64,000 nt of DNA from Bacteroidota bacterium (GTDB taxonomy: Bacteria; Bacteroidota; Bacteroidia; UBA4408). The DNA lies in contig CAUJCU010000019.1 of assembly GCA_963169745.1 (NCBI GenBank), positions 62,001 to 126,000 on the forward strand, in the 5' to 3' direction. The notes under the pieces are model-generated. The model did no database searches, had not been told where the DNA came from, and worked only from the letters and a program-made list of their open reading frames with translations. Numbering within the stretch: the first letter of the stretch is position 1; every line of letters begins with the position of its first letter. Shown piece after piece: positions 8,501 to 17,139 of this stretch. The translations under genes and the position numbers were made by a program.

Positions 8501-10087
8501 CATATATTTTATATAGTCAAACAATCGCTCTTGAATAATTATTTTGTCATCGTCATATTCAAAATCAACAAATCCTTGATTGTTAAATGTTAGCATCATG
8601 GGTCTTACATACTCAGGTGAAATTCCCATAAATGCAGATATTTGATTGATACTGCCTTCGCGAGTTTTGTTTTTTTCGGAGTAGTTTTTCAGTTTTATTA
8701 AGGGATTTATATCATCTAGCCCTTGAAGTTTATAATATCTTTTTTCTCTAAAAAAACTTTTTGACTCAAAAGTAGCATTGCTTTCAGCGCTTCCTTTAAT
8801 CATTTCAAATGAAATGGAAGGTTGATCCATTTTCCAGTACAAAGCCTCAAAATCCATATCAAGTTGGTGGTAAGAATCAGAAAAGGGAGCACGGGCAATA
8901 CCATGATTATCGCGAATTAATGACAATTCCTTGTCTTTAAAAATTAACTTCATGGTTAAGCCGGGGTGATAAATGGAGTCATTTTCGTTGTAAATTGATA
9001 CTTCAGCATTATCTGATGAAATTCGGTCGGTGCGTATAATATAGCTTTTGGCAGAAACCAAGACAAATAGCTTCTTATTACGATAAAACTTTAAATAAGC
9101 CGGGTTGTTTCTATCTCCTGAACCAATTATCTTAGAACCTCTAACAAAAAAGCCGCCATCATAATCTACATCTTGAAAAATATTAGGCAATTGCAAACGT
9201 TTATTATAGGAGGAAAATTCTGGATAAGAAGCTCGGTTGTCAACAGCATTGGCCAAAACTTTATCTGTTAAGCGCCCTAAAAGCGGCTCTTTAAAATAAT
9301 TCTTGTTGTAGTAATTTACAGAGTCGGCTGTGTAACTTGAGGTTTTGCAAATTATCTTGTAGTTGTTTAAATCGGCATAACTTAAGTTTTCGTCTATACC
9401 TGCCCTGCGCCAGTCCACACGCCCATTTTTACCTACCCAAACTTGCTCAATGGGATAATAAGTACCACTGGTTTTCATTATTGTGGCACTATCGGCTTTG
9501 GCATAACAACTAATATCTGTTTTTGGAAAAATAACTTTGGGAACGGAGTCGAACACAAATTTATAATTGCTGCTGCTAGCGCGCCATTCGGTAGTTGATG
9601 AGCGGTAAAAGGAGTTGTTTTTAAATAAGCCATCGCTCATAGCACAATAGGCATAAAAGCCGGTCATGGTTTTATTGCCTAGGAGCTTATCAATACCTTG
9701 CTGCCAGGCTTCAAAACTCTCTTTTGGCTGGTTGCCGTTAACAAAATTCTTTACCGAACCTAAAAAGTTAACAAAGTCGGGGTATGGTTTGGAGCGCTTT
9801 TTGAGCATAATATTGCAGGTGTTTCGAACAAATTTCTTTTGTTCCATATTTATCTTATCGGTCCAAGCAATAGAAAATTCGTCCATAAAATACCGAGCTT
9901 CTTTTTTATCCCAGGTCTCAATGAGTTGCAGCATTTCATCCAAAATAGTTACATCATTTTCGGAGAAACTTTGAATTTTAGTTTGTGCCAAAATGCTTTT
10001 TGAACAAAAGCATAATAAAATTAGTATCCCAATACCACAACTTTTAAAATCTACTTTTAAAAATTGAAAAAGATTATTTTTGACCAT
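5570..10087 (-). CDS. Large secreted protein of unknown function (1505 aa)
   Basis: I do not recognise a named family. The protein starts with a charged n-region and hydrophobic stretch ending at ILAQ (about residue 35), consistent with Sec export. Residues 36-170 look helical and include a WDKKEARYFMDEF segment. The remainder is overwhelmingly beta-strand-like, with repeated short statements such as 'GELITSSGFIYFDK' and 'GTILESNNFKLSPNFGY', as in long beta-solenoid or beta-sandwich proteins. A stretch around residues 1000-1080 (AKYDLKTNIIW..., then KAKIRTLEKAQI) is faintly reminiscent of OstA/LptA-like strand repeats, but this is weak. There is no T9SS tail and no obvious beta-barrel C-terminal Phe. 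It is transcribed alone. Periplasmic or outer-membrane inner-leaflet location is an inference. Confidence 0.75.
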   Translation of the reverse strand: MVKNNLFQFLKVDFKSCGIGILILLCFCSKSILAQTKIQSFSENDVTILDEMLQLIETWDKKEARYFMDEFSIAWTDKINMEQKKFVRNTCNIMLKKRSKPYPDFVNFLGSVKNFVNGNQPKESFEAWQQGIDKLLGNKTMTGFYAYCAMSDGLFKNNSFYRSSTTEWRASSSNYKFVFDSVPKVIFPKTDISCYAKADSATIMKTSGTYYPIEQVWVGKNGRVDWRRAGIDENLSYADLNNYKIICKTSSYTADSVNYYNKNYFKEPLLGRLTDKVLANAVDNRASYPEFSSYNKRLQLPNIFQDVDYDGGFFVRGSKIIGSGDRNNPAYLKFYRNKKLFVLVSAKSYIIRTDRISSDNAEVSIYNENDSIYHPGLTMKLIFKDKELSLIRDNHGIARAPFSDSYHQLDMDFEALYWKMDQPSISFEMIKGSAESNATFESKSFFREKRYYKLQGLDDINPLIKLKNYSEKNKTREGSINQISAFMGISPEYVRPMMLTFNNQGFVDFEYDDDKIIIQERLFDYIKYMAGKKDYDVIEFKSNLGQNQTNAKLNLLNFDLKISGVRQIFLSDSQSVNIFPLGQTITIKKNRDFNFSGIINAGRFQFFGKEFAFEYNKFKLDLVNVDSLRIKVATGGFLPNGDPEYAYVKSVIENLNGELLIDDPSNKSGRKDYPHYPILNSKKNSYVYWDKSTIQKGVYTRNKVGFSLDPFTIDSLDNFTNDALAFNGDFESGGIFPKFRETLKLQEDLSLGFKTTTPSSGYPAYGDKGTYNKNIFMSNRGLRGDGVLDYLTSTTKSKDFIFFPDSMNTTCEQFSNKATPGKTQYPQALADSAYIHWMPYKDFMTSSNKPNHPFSMYDGKSELYGQTTLSPKGMTGGGAMRFYKAELTSKFMRFSERVFDADTSDIRIASAAANDIGLQTVNFASHIDFDEKVGDFKSNGGGAFVKFPVNQYLCYMDQFKWYMEKDNLELSSNTKAAKGSQSAQNEDLDLTGAEFISLHPDQDSLRFLSPKAKYDLKTNIIWCHEVKYIYVADARLFPDSGEVVIEKKAKIRTLEKAQILANTVTKFHKMFNASIDIYGKKSFAGTADYNYIDETGSEQKVHFDRVATDGSGQTTGEGTILESNNFKLSPNFGYKGLINLKAANEYLTYNGSFRINHSCTNMAIKWIEFKGDVNPKDVYIPLDDTTVLDKKARNMTVTGFLLNNDSIHVYSSVVSHRKSIMDGELITSSGFIYFDKVSREYKVASKEKIKDLTATGNFVSLAVDKCESYAEGKIQLGSKLGQVKVSAFGNITQNLITDSVHFDLIMAIDFFFDNNIIKTMTEKFEASTSLQPVPFGRAEYERALMQYIGKKEADKLIAQVNLYGALKKIPDELEHTLFLSDVKMKWNPRTKSFTSYGPLGIGIIQKNQLNKYVKGVIEIVQKKSGDLINIYLEDDNNNWYFFTYGTGTMMAISSDEKFNSAIKELKPEKRKLEKDKNDKNSAPYQFTIGTLSKKSSFIAKMYSGD

Positions 10088-10274
10088 AGTTTAAATGGAA
10101 TATAAATTCAAAATTCAATATTATGGATTTAAAGTTACTTATTCTCAATAAATTTTTTAATAGTTTTGAACCCCCATAATTTACTGCTTTGCTCTATTTT
10201 TAACAATCACAATGGTGGAGTTGCATACTTTGAGTTGACACAAAAGTTAATATTAACTGCGCTATCTTTAATAA

Positions 10275-10535
10275 ATGAAAAGAATAAAAAGTCTTTACAG
10301 TTTGGAGTATAAATTACAAGCTATAGAATTAACTAAACAAAGTAAGGAAACTCTAAGAAACGGGACTCGAGGCAGATATTTAGGCCAATCCAAAACAAAA
10401 GATTCGGTTATAAGTAAACCCAAAAATAAAAAAGAGGAAGAAAATATCAGTATAAAAAAGGAACTGTATGAAATAAAATTAGAGCGTGATACATTAAAAA
10501 AGGCACTTGACATCTTCGCCAAGAGCGACAGGTGA
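10275..10535 (+). pseudogene. IS3-type transposase OrfA remnant
   Basis: The 86-residue reading frame keeps the two ends of an IS3-family OrfA: an N-terminal start similar to YSLEYKLQAIEL, and the C-terminal leucine-zipper segment with KLERDTLKKALDIFAK. The helix-turn-helix that should lie between them is replaced by an unrelated basic stretch, so the DNA-binding region has been deleted or scrambled. Its stop overlaps the following OrfB-like frame by four bases, which is the usual IS3 arrangement allowing -1 frameshifting. I treat it as an inactive relic. No terminal inverted repeats could be assigned. Confidence 0.75.
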
Positions 10536-10732
10536 GATTTAGCTTTATCCTAAAACATAAAGACGAATTTCCTGTTGAGAAGATGTGTAAAGTATTAAAA
10601 GCGAGCACGAGTGACTTTTATACATGGATTCATAAAATACTGAGTAAACGAAAAAATAAGAAGAATTGTATTAACACAAGAAAAAAGAGTATTGAAAAGA
10701 AGAGAAAAACAACTCAAAAAATTTTAAAGTGA
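10532..10732 (+). pseudogene. IS3-type transposase OrfB N-terminal fragment
   Basis: Only the N-terminal HTH_21-like part of an IS3 OrfB is recognisable (FILKHKDEFPVEKMCKVLK, then ASTSDFYTW). After about 40 residues the sequence becomes a lysine-rich run without homology, and the integrase catalytic DDE domain is absent; a functional OrfB is near 280 residues. It begins with GTG overlapping the OrfA-like stop. This is a truncated, non-functional fragment. Confidence 0.75.
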
Positions 10733-10756
10733 GCTAATAAAATATCAATAAAGACT

Positions 10757-10843
10757 ATGAAAAAGGATAGCTTGATTTTATCATTTATTCTAATTGCCTC
10801 CATTAACGTGTTCGCACAAGGGGGTGGAATTCAAAAGAGCTAG
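10757..10843 (+). pseudogene. Orphan signal-peptide micro-ORF (remnant of a secreted protein gene)
   Basis: A 28-codon frame starts MKKDSLILSFILIASINVFA, a textbook Bacteroidota signal peptide with cleavage after FAQ, and then stops after QGGGIQKS. It begins 24 bases after the IS3 relic ends. The best reading is the 5' stub of an exported-protein gene truncated by rearrangement next to the insertion sequence. A genuine tiny secreted peptide of about 8 residues is less likely. Confidence 0.5.
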
Positions 10844-10950
10844 AATTTTCCAACCGCACATCAATCCCAATTTTTTTTAGTTCTAATTATCTTTGATTAA
10901 GATAGTACAATATCACATCATGCTTTCCAAGCCCGCTCACAAGTACCAAT

Positions 10951-11025
10951 CGTCATTGTGAGTTATCTTTCCAAAGTAAGCACCATACTTTTAACAACTT
11001 GCTTAGCCTTCGGCTCGAAATGACG
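10951..11025. repeat. REP-like imperfect inverted repeat
   Basis: CGTCATTGTGAG at the left and CTCGAAATGACG at the right pair at 10 of 12 positions across a 51-base interior. The arms resemble the widespread bacterial intergenic repeat with TCATTGCGAG/CTCGCAATGA ends. It sits between the IS relic and the 3' end of the T9SS gene at 11055. Confidence 0.5.
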
Positions 11026-11054
11026 TATGTACCCCTTTGGCATTTCGTTTTAAT

Positions 11055-12548
11055 TTACTCTACGACCATTTTTCCTAAGTAACGTTGCACGCCAAACTCC
11101 ATGCTAAGTGCATACATGCCACTGCTTAATTTACCTTGCAAGTTAATGTTTTTAATGTAGGTATATGGCGAAACATACTCTTTATAAACTTCTTTACCAT
11201 TAACATCATACACATGCAACATACCGCTAATTTCTTGCACAGGAAACTCTATGCTTATATTGCCTTGGCTGGGGTTAGGGGCAATTTTTAATTGTTGATT
11301 TTTAATTGTTATTTCTTCATTGCCAATGCCAAGCGTATCACAAATACTGCCATGCTCTTGCATTAGGTTTAGATTTACGTAGGTGGGCACTGTAGAATAA
11401 TACACAGTAGGGCATTGTATTTGGTTTTGCACAAAATTACAGGCTTGGCCTGGCATATCTGGGTTGTTAATGACACAAAGCATAACTCCACTAAAGTTTT
11501 GAACATAAATTTTGCCATCGGCAGCTAAGTAATGGAATGCCCAACTTGGGTGCCAACCTGTAGCAGGATCATGAAAGGTAGTATCTAAGGTAGCAATTAA
11601 GGTTTGTGTATTCATTACATCAGGGTCTTGTATATCAAATTGCCATAGTTTTTCATAATAACTAATGTATAAAAACCGACTGTTGGGGCTAAAAGATAAG
11701 CCACCAGCAGTTAAATTGATAATATATTTATAACGCATATTGCTTAAAAGACCAGTACATCTATCAAAATCGTAAATTCTTAGCTGATAATCACTATTAA
11801 AACCTGCCATAGTTTTTCCATCAGGTGAAAAAGCACCTTGACCACCAAATTGACTTATTGGCCCGCCTATGGATTGAATTTGTTTTAACTCTATGCCAGT
11901 AGGAGTAAGTAAAAAAGTAAAAAAGTCATTCAAATAATTTCTTTTTACCAATATCCACCAATCTCTTCCATTGGCATGGCGGTTTACCATCAATGCTGCA
12001 ATATTAAAAGTATCATGAGCCACCAATTGGTTTTTAAGCATTACCAATCCTTGGCCATTATTGCCACTTGGGTCAATTAAGGAGTAATAAATATTTTGAG
12101 CATGGTTTGAGGTGGTAACAACATGGTCCATGTGTATCATGGCCATTAAGTTACTTGAACCGGGGTAAGGTAATAAAACTGCACCAGAAGATACTGGGTA
12201 ACCAATCCATGCCCAGGTGTTATAGGTACCACCAGGACTTAATCCTGAGCCATTCATAAGCGTGTCATGATTTTTATTCGCCAAAGTATAGCCATTGGTA
12301 TAAACAAAATACTCATTATTGGGTGTACGCAATCCGCTAAAGGTTCCACGAATAAAAACCTGATTCCCAGAATCCTTATAATGTGTTTCTGAATTGTTGT
12401 CAAAAATAAAATGTGTCATGCCTCTATAAGCCCAAGTAGTGTCGTTGGGCCATGAGCCCCACATCCATTCATTGTTTTTCCATTGGGAAAAAACTGCTGT
12501 TGAGTTTAAACCTAAACCCAACAGCAGTAGTATAAACTTTAATTTCAT
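11055..12548 (-). CDS. Secreted WD40/propeller-like protein with T9SS sorting domain
   Basis: Exported protein of 497 residues. The signal peptide MKLKFILLLLGLGLNSTAVF ends at FSQ. The middle reads like the blades of a beta-propeller: GAFSPDGKTMAGFNSDYQLRIYD, GLSFSPNSRFLYISYYEKLWQFD and LAADGKIYVQNF are the kind of segments found in Bacteroidota lipoproteins and T9SS proteins annotated as WD40-like. The C-terminal 75 residues are a T9SS type A tail (IAPNPSQGNISIEF, VYDVNGKEV, SSGMYALSME). Its ATG overlaps the stop of the upstream 12545-17092 gene by four bases, so the two are translationally coupled and probably work together on the cell surface. Confidence 0.85.
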   Translation of the reverse strand: MKLKFILLLLGLGLNSTAVFSQWKNNEWMWGSWPNDTTWAYRGMTHFIFDNNSETHYKDSGNQVFIRGTFSGLRTPNNEYFVYTNGYTLANKNHDTLMNGSGLSPGGTYNTWAWIGYPVSSGAVLLPYPGSSNLMAMIHMDHVVTTSNHAQNIYYSLIDPSGNNGQGLVMLKNQLVAHDTFNIAALMVNRHANGRDWWILVKRNYLNDFFTFLLTPTGIELKQIQSIGGPISQFGGQGAFSPDGKTMAGFNSDYQLRIYDFDRCTGLLSNMRYKYIINLTAGGLSFSPNSRFLYISYYEKLWQFDIQDPDVMNTQTLIATLDTTFHDPATGWHPSWAFHYLAADGKIYVQNFSGVMLCVINNPDMPGQACNFVQNQIQCPTVYYSTVPTYVNLNLMQEHGSICDTLGIGNEEITIKNQQLKIAPNPSQGNISIEFPVQEISGMLHVYDVNGKEVYKEYVSPYTYIKNINLQGKLSSGMYALSMEFGVQRYLGKMVVE

Positions 12549-15500
12549 TTAATTACAGTAATTTTTGTACGTTCAGCTCTTTCGTTATTCATCAAAAAAA
12601 CATAGTAAACACCAGCTGGAACTTGGCTTAACTCAAGTTGGGCATTTCTGCTATTGCTATTGATATTTATACTTAACATAAGCCTGCCTTCCATATCGTA
12701 AACATGAACAATTGCAGTCGATTTAAGTTCGTTAAAGCTTAAATTTAGGCTATTTTGAGCAGGTACAGGAAATGCTTTGAAATAAGTTGCTTCTGTAACA
12801 TTGTTATTTATTTTTGGTGCAAAAGACGCTAAGCTCTCGCGGGCATAGCCTTCATTACTGCAAAAGGCACTGTCTTGATACAATACAGAATCAACCAATA
12901 AGGCATACATATCTCTGGCTTGAAATACGGCTGGGCCTGCGGCTAATGGGCATAAATGCGCAATATAGGCAATCATAGCAGAATCTTCGTAACTGATATA
13001 TTCATAGTCACTATCGCGCAAAGCAAAATAAATTTTATTTACCGTTTTAAGTACTTGCTCATTGGCATTGCGTGGTTCTATCTCGCTATTTAGGTTGTTG
13101 GCAATTGACAAATTAGCTTTGTGATACCCATTTAAAGTGTAACTCAAATCTTCGTTTGCTTGCTTTAATGACTCATATTGTGCCAAAACTGTTATTTTTT
13201 GCATGAGTATAAGGCTGTCATTAGCCAAAGAGTCGGTTAATTCACTATTCAGTGCCAAGTAATTCATTTCTAAAATTGACAATAGGCTGTCATTGGCGGT
13301 AATGGCATGTGAAAACAAATTTCTTTGTGCCTCAAAAGCATTATTGTTTCTACTAATTTCGTCAATATCACGGAGCACCTGTGCATCGGGCGAATAGTAA
13401 AAATATTGAAGCGAATCATCATCATTTAAAAGAATGCTATCGTTAGTTAATATTTTCACTAAAGTGTTTTGAGCCATCCAAAGTGTTTGGGCAGGATAAC
13501 CATTGGTAGTTAAACTACGGTTGGCAATGGAGCGGTAAAAATCTTTATTTCCAATGGAAGAAGCCATTCTGCCTGCACAATTTTGAATAAGGCAAGGCGC
13601 ATTGTAAGTCATTAACCCGTTAGGGTCAAACCAATTTGGTGGAAAAATAAGTTGTGGGTCAGGGTAATTGATAGCAGGCTGGTTGGGATTAACATAATAT
13701 ATGCTGGTTTGCACATTCGAAGTTGATGCGGTATTATATGCTTTAAAGGTATTGGTTCCTAACCATCTGTTTCCTTCTGTATCATCATTTAAAGGGTCGG
13801 CAGGTTGCGGGCCGGTTACACCAGAGTTATCATAGTATAAAGCTATATCATTGCTACCAAAATTATTAGCTCTAATGGTCGCATTATTGTTTACACCCGC
13901 TACTTGTAAACCTATTCTGGAAACACCTGTGGTATTGCAATTTATCATAGCCTCATCGCTTAATTCCAACAACAAATCAATGCCCAAATTAGGGGAGCCG
14001 TTAAAACCAGGCGCCCAGTTAACAGTATTTTGCGATAGTGTATTCTTTTCGCAAGCTAAACTGCTGATTCCATTTAGTGAATACCAAGTCATAAAAGGGT
14101 TAGTAATGGTCCTTCTCACGGTATTGCAATTTACCAAGGAGCCCTTCAATGAACTTGTTTGAATACCCGCATTATAACTATTTGCAATAGTTACAATATT
14201 GTTACTAATACGTGTATTACCAAAATTTCCGCTTGTAGCGGCAGTTACATTAATACCAAAGTAGCCCATTAAAAAATTCATATTTATTTGGTTATAGGCC
14301 ACCACAATATTATTAGCAAACTCAGCATTATTTATTTCAATACCATTGAGCCAAGCATTAATACGATTAGATTGTAAATTGTAACTGCACATGATGGAGT
14401 TTTGTGCGATAATTCCATTTGCCACATTGCTCATTCTAATGTTATTGGCAACAATTGAATTTCTGAAAGTTTTAATACCATATTTACACTTTTCGAATTC
14501 ATTACCAGAATAACCCGGAATCGGTTCAACACTTAAAGTTTTAGGCGTGCCTATACTTCTGGCATATATGCCTGAACCCTCGGGTTGTAAACCAATTAAT
14601 GTGCCCGCAGGAGAAGGGTTTAAATGTGTTAAATCCTTAAACCAAGAATTTACAACTTTTACATTTGAATTAAATATATTAATTCCACAATTAATATTTT
14701 CGAAACGATTGCTAATTGTTGCAGCTCCAAAGTTAGCAAGGGCTGCTGGCACTGCCCCAATTTGCACATAATTTACATTATGTACTTTTATTCCAGCCTC
14801 AGACCATGTAGGATGGAAAAACATATTGGTGTAAGCAGGTTTAAGTTGATTAATGCATCTGAATATGTTTGAATAATCCACTCCCGATATTTGACCTCCA
14901 TTTAAGCCACCCATGAAAATTCCATATAAATTATTTTCAAAGACATTTGTATTGATATTGTAAATTGATCCGTTTTGCAAATGGACCGCATTTTCGGCAT
15001 CGGCAAGGTAACACCCATTCAAAAATAAGTTATCATTATTTGTTATTCCTTTCCACATACTATTGCATGCAGTAAGCGAGCAGTTTTTCAATTCTAGATA
15101 TCCATTATTGATAATATTTGAGCCATCAAAACAGACAAAGTTTATAGGAGAAACATTGGGCCCAGTATTACTGATTTTTAAATTAGTAATATTATCAATG
15201 ATTAATGTACCAGCTAATACAAAATTAATATCATTTGGTGCTTGATAACTAGTAATTTGAAACGTAGCAGTTGAATTGACATTGGATATCTGCGTGATAT
15301 TATTTGGGTAAAAATTTAACAGATGATCTTTTAATTGTGAACTAGTCATTCCATCCAAAATAATTACTGTGTTGCTACTATAACCACAAGAAATTGTATT
15401 TATTTCAATATCGATTGATGAGCTGCAACCATTGGAATCAAGCCCCACAACTGTATAGGTTGTATTTTGCATTAGATTGGGTGTAATGTAGGTGTCGGCA

Positions 15501-17092
15501 GTACTTACAATATTATTTGTAATATCATACCAAGTGTAGGTTAATGCTCCGCTTGCATTTAGGGTGGTATTAGCTCCTGTAATAATATTAGTATTCCCAT
15601 TAATTGTAATTGATGGGCCACCTACAGTTATGTTTACATAAGATGGATCAGAAATTTGTGTAGTTCCATCTTCCATTTGAATTGAAACAGTTAACGAAAC
15701 AGTTGTATTGGAATTTCCAATAAATGTTGGATGATAAAGATGATTATCGTCAAAAAGATTTGCTGGTGACCATTCATAAGTACCATTTGGAAAAGGACAT
15801 GTATTGCCTCCTATTTCAGTACCAGGACAAACGGTAATGTTGGGATCTCCTGCATCAGCGAAAAATTCTTTAACAACAATGTTGTCAATCAAATAATATA
15901 CAGCACCTCCAAATTGACTACATAAAGGGAAAGATGTTGAACTAGGAAATTCAATTACGGGACTCAATCTTAAATTTCCAATAAATAAATATTCTTCACC
16001 TCCATAGGTTGATTGATAAATAGTATTAAAACGACTCCAATTTAGATTTGGGTCATGATCAAATCCTTCTATACTAAGTGTTACATTTGTGGTGTTATTA
16101 TAATTATTTTGTATAAAATTTGTATCATCTGTTAAATCAAAATCAATTTTACTCCCATAATAAAGTCTTCTTGGTTTTGCTATGTCAACTTCAAAAAAGT
16201 ATTTTCTTCCCTGAATTAGTGCAGTATTCAATTTTCCTTTCAGAATTTCAGAAGAATATGTTGACGAGCCTCCATTTGCGCCATTATCACCACATAGAAG
16301 AGCAGAGTATGATTCACTGTTATTATAAAAATTACTTCCTTGCGCAGGATATCCACATGATACAGGTGTATTGATAAGATTTGGATTAAGTCCATACGTA
16401 TTGCAAATATTTTGGGGTCCTATTTGGTAACATCCACCATTAAACCAAGGACTTATATAATCTGGTGAATGTAATGGTTCGATCCAGTTACAAACATAAT
16501 TCGAAAATATATCACCCAAATCTTGGAAATTAGTAAAGTTTAAAGTTGGTGGATTAAATTCTTCAAAACTTCCATTTAATAAAAGATTATTACATTCAGT
16601 ACTTGCTGTACAATTTGAACCTAAAAAAACAGAAATATTGTTTAACTTAATTTTTAAATTAAATCCATTTTGATAAGTAATGCTGTCCGAAATTTTGGCA
16701 ATACTAATAATCAATAAAACAGTATCTTCATAACTTATTTGTGTTACGCCTTTTATTTCTTCAATGCGCTTATAATTAATATTTTGTGAAATGATATCAG
16801 CATTAAAACAAGTATTACTTACCACCCTCCAATCGCTGATGTAATTATTAAATGCATTTGAATCAAGTTCAAAATTTAGACCTAGATTGTTTGAAAAATT
16901 TATCACTTGATAATAATTTATGGTGTCAGAATAAGTAATATTGTATGTTTGATTAAAATTACCATCAGACATATCAATTACATAAGGATTACTACAACTA
17001 TTGCCTGTTTGTGCCATTAAATAATTGCTTGAAATGCCACTATAAATAATTAATAAAAGTTGTAAACATCGCCATAGCAGTTTACATAGCAC
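12545..17092 (-). CDS. Giant secreted beta-helix protein with T9SS sorting domain
   Basis: A 1515-residue predicted cell-surface protein. Order of parts: hydrophobic signal segment ending at LMAQ (about residue 28); a beta-sandwich region (about 30-420); PKD/Ig-like segments (about 425-570, with VCPGTEIGGN and TYTWYDI); a long right-handed beta-helix of Asn/Gly-rich rungs (about 600-1150); a helical stretch rich in LNDDDSL and QRNLF (about 1200-1400); and a T9SS tail (FPVPAQNSLNLSF, VYDMEGRLM, VPAGVYYVFL). No in-frame ATG precedes the signal peptide. The first usable start is a GTG at 17092 on the edge of a strong palindrome. An ATG at 17135 is out of frame by one dinucleotide repeat unit, which suggests repeat-controlled expression (see findings). 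Followed by the overlapping 11055-12548 gene. Confidence 0.8.
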   Translation of the reverse strand: MLCKLLWRCLQLLLIIYSGISSNYLMAQTGNSCSNPYVIDMSDGNFNQTYNITYSDTINYYQVINFSNNLGLNFELDSNAFNNYISDWRVVSNTCFNADIISQNINYKRIEEIKGVTQISYEDTVLLIISIAKISDSITYQNGFNLKIKLNNISVFLGSNCTASTECNNLLLNGSFEEFNPPTLNFTNFQDLGDIFSNYVCNWIEPLHSPDYISPWFNGGCYQIGPQNICNTYGLNPNLINTPVSCGYPAQGSNFYNNSESYSALLCGDNGANGGSSTYSSEILKGKLNTALIQGRKYFFEVDIAKPRRLYYGSKIDFDLTDDTNFIQNNYNNTTNVTLSIEGFDHDPNLNWSRFNTIYQSTYGGEEYLFIGNLRLSPVIEFPSSTSFPLCSQFGGAVYYLIDNIVVKEFFADAGDPNITVCPGTEIGGNTCPFPNGTYEWSPANLFDDNHLYHPTFIGNSNTTVSLTVSIQMEDGTTQISDPSYVNITVGGPSITINGNTNIITGANTTLNASGALTYTWYDITNNIVSTADTYITPNLMQNTTYTVVGLDSNGCSSSIDIEINTISCGYSSNTVIILDGMTSSQLKDHLLNFYPNNITQISNVNSTATFQITSYQAPNDINFVLAGTLIIDNITNLKISNTGPNVSPINFVCFDGSNIINNGYLELKNCSLTACNSMWKGITNNDNLFLNGCYLADAENAVHLQNGSIYNINTNVFENNLYGIFMGGLNGGQISGVDYSNIFRCINQLKPAYTNMFFHPTWSEAGIKVHNVNYVQIGAVPAALANFGAATISNRFENINCGINIFNSNVKVVNSWFKDLTHLNPSPAGTLIGLQPEGSGIYARSIGTPKTLSVEPIPGYSGNEFEKCKYGIKTFRNSIVANNIRMSNVANGIIAQNSIMCSYNLQSNRINAWLNGIEINNAEFANNIVVAYNQINMNFLMGYFGINVTAATSGNFGNTRISNNIVTIANSYNAGIQTSSLKGSLVNCNTVRRTITNPFMTWYSLNGISSLACEKNTLSQNTVNWAPGFNGSPNLGIDLLLELSDEAMINCNTTGVSRIGLQVAGVNNNATIRANNFGSNDIALYYDNSGVTGPQPADPLNDDTEGNRWLGTNTFKAYNTASTSNVQTSIYYVNPNQPAINYPDPQLIFPPNWFDPNGLMTYNAPCLIQNCAGRMASSIGNKDFYRSIANRSLTTNGYPAQTLWMAQNTLVKILTNDSILLNDDDSLQYFYYSPDAQVLRDIDEISRNNNAFEAQRNLFSHAITANDSLLSILEMNYLALNSELTDSLANDSLILMQKITVLAQYESLKQANEDLSYTLNGYHKANLSIANNLNSEIEPRNANEQVLKTVNKIYFALRDSDYEYISYEDSAMIAYIAHLCPLAAGPAVFQARDMYALLVDSVLYQDSAFCSNEGYARESLASFAPKINNNVTEATYFKAFPVPAQNSLNLSFNELKSTAIVHVYDMEGRLMLSININSNSRNAQLELSQVPAGVYYVFLMNNERAERTKITVIK

Positions 17093-17139
17093 CCAATGCT
17101 CTCTCTCTCTCTATATATATATATAGAGAGAGCATTGGG
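17092..17139. repeat. Palindrome with (CT)7(AT)6(AG)4 dinucleotide tracts at a T9SS gene start
   Basis: The arms CCCAATG-CT... and ...AG-CATTGGG pair perfectly for at least 15 bp. The interior consists of seven CT, six AT and four AG units (plus strand), so the sequence can fold into one long hairpin. On the minus strand it contains an ATG (17135-17133) and the seven-unit AG tract immediately before the presumed GTG start (17092) of the 1515-residue surface protein. This is a candidate contingency locus or a structured leader. Confidence 0.75.
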
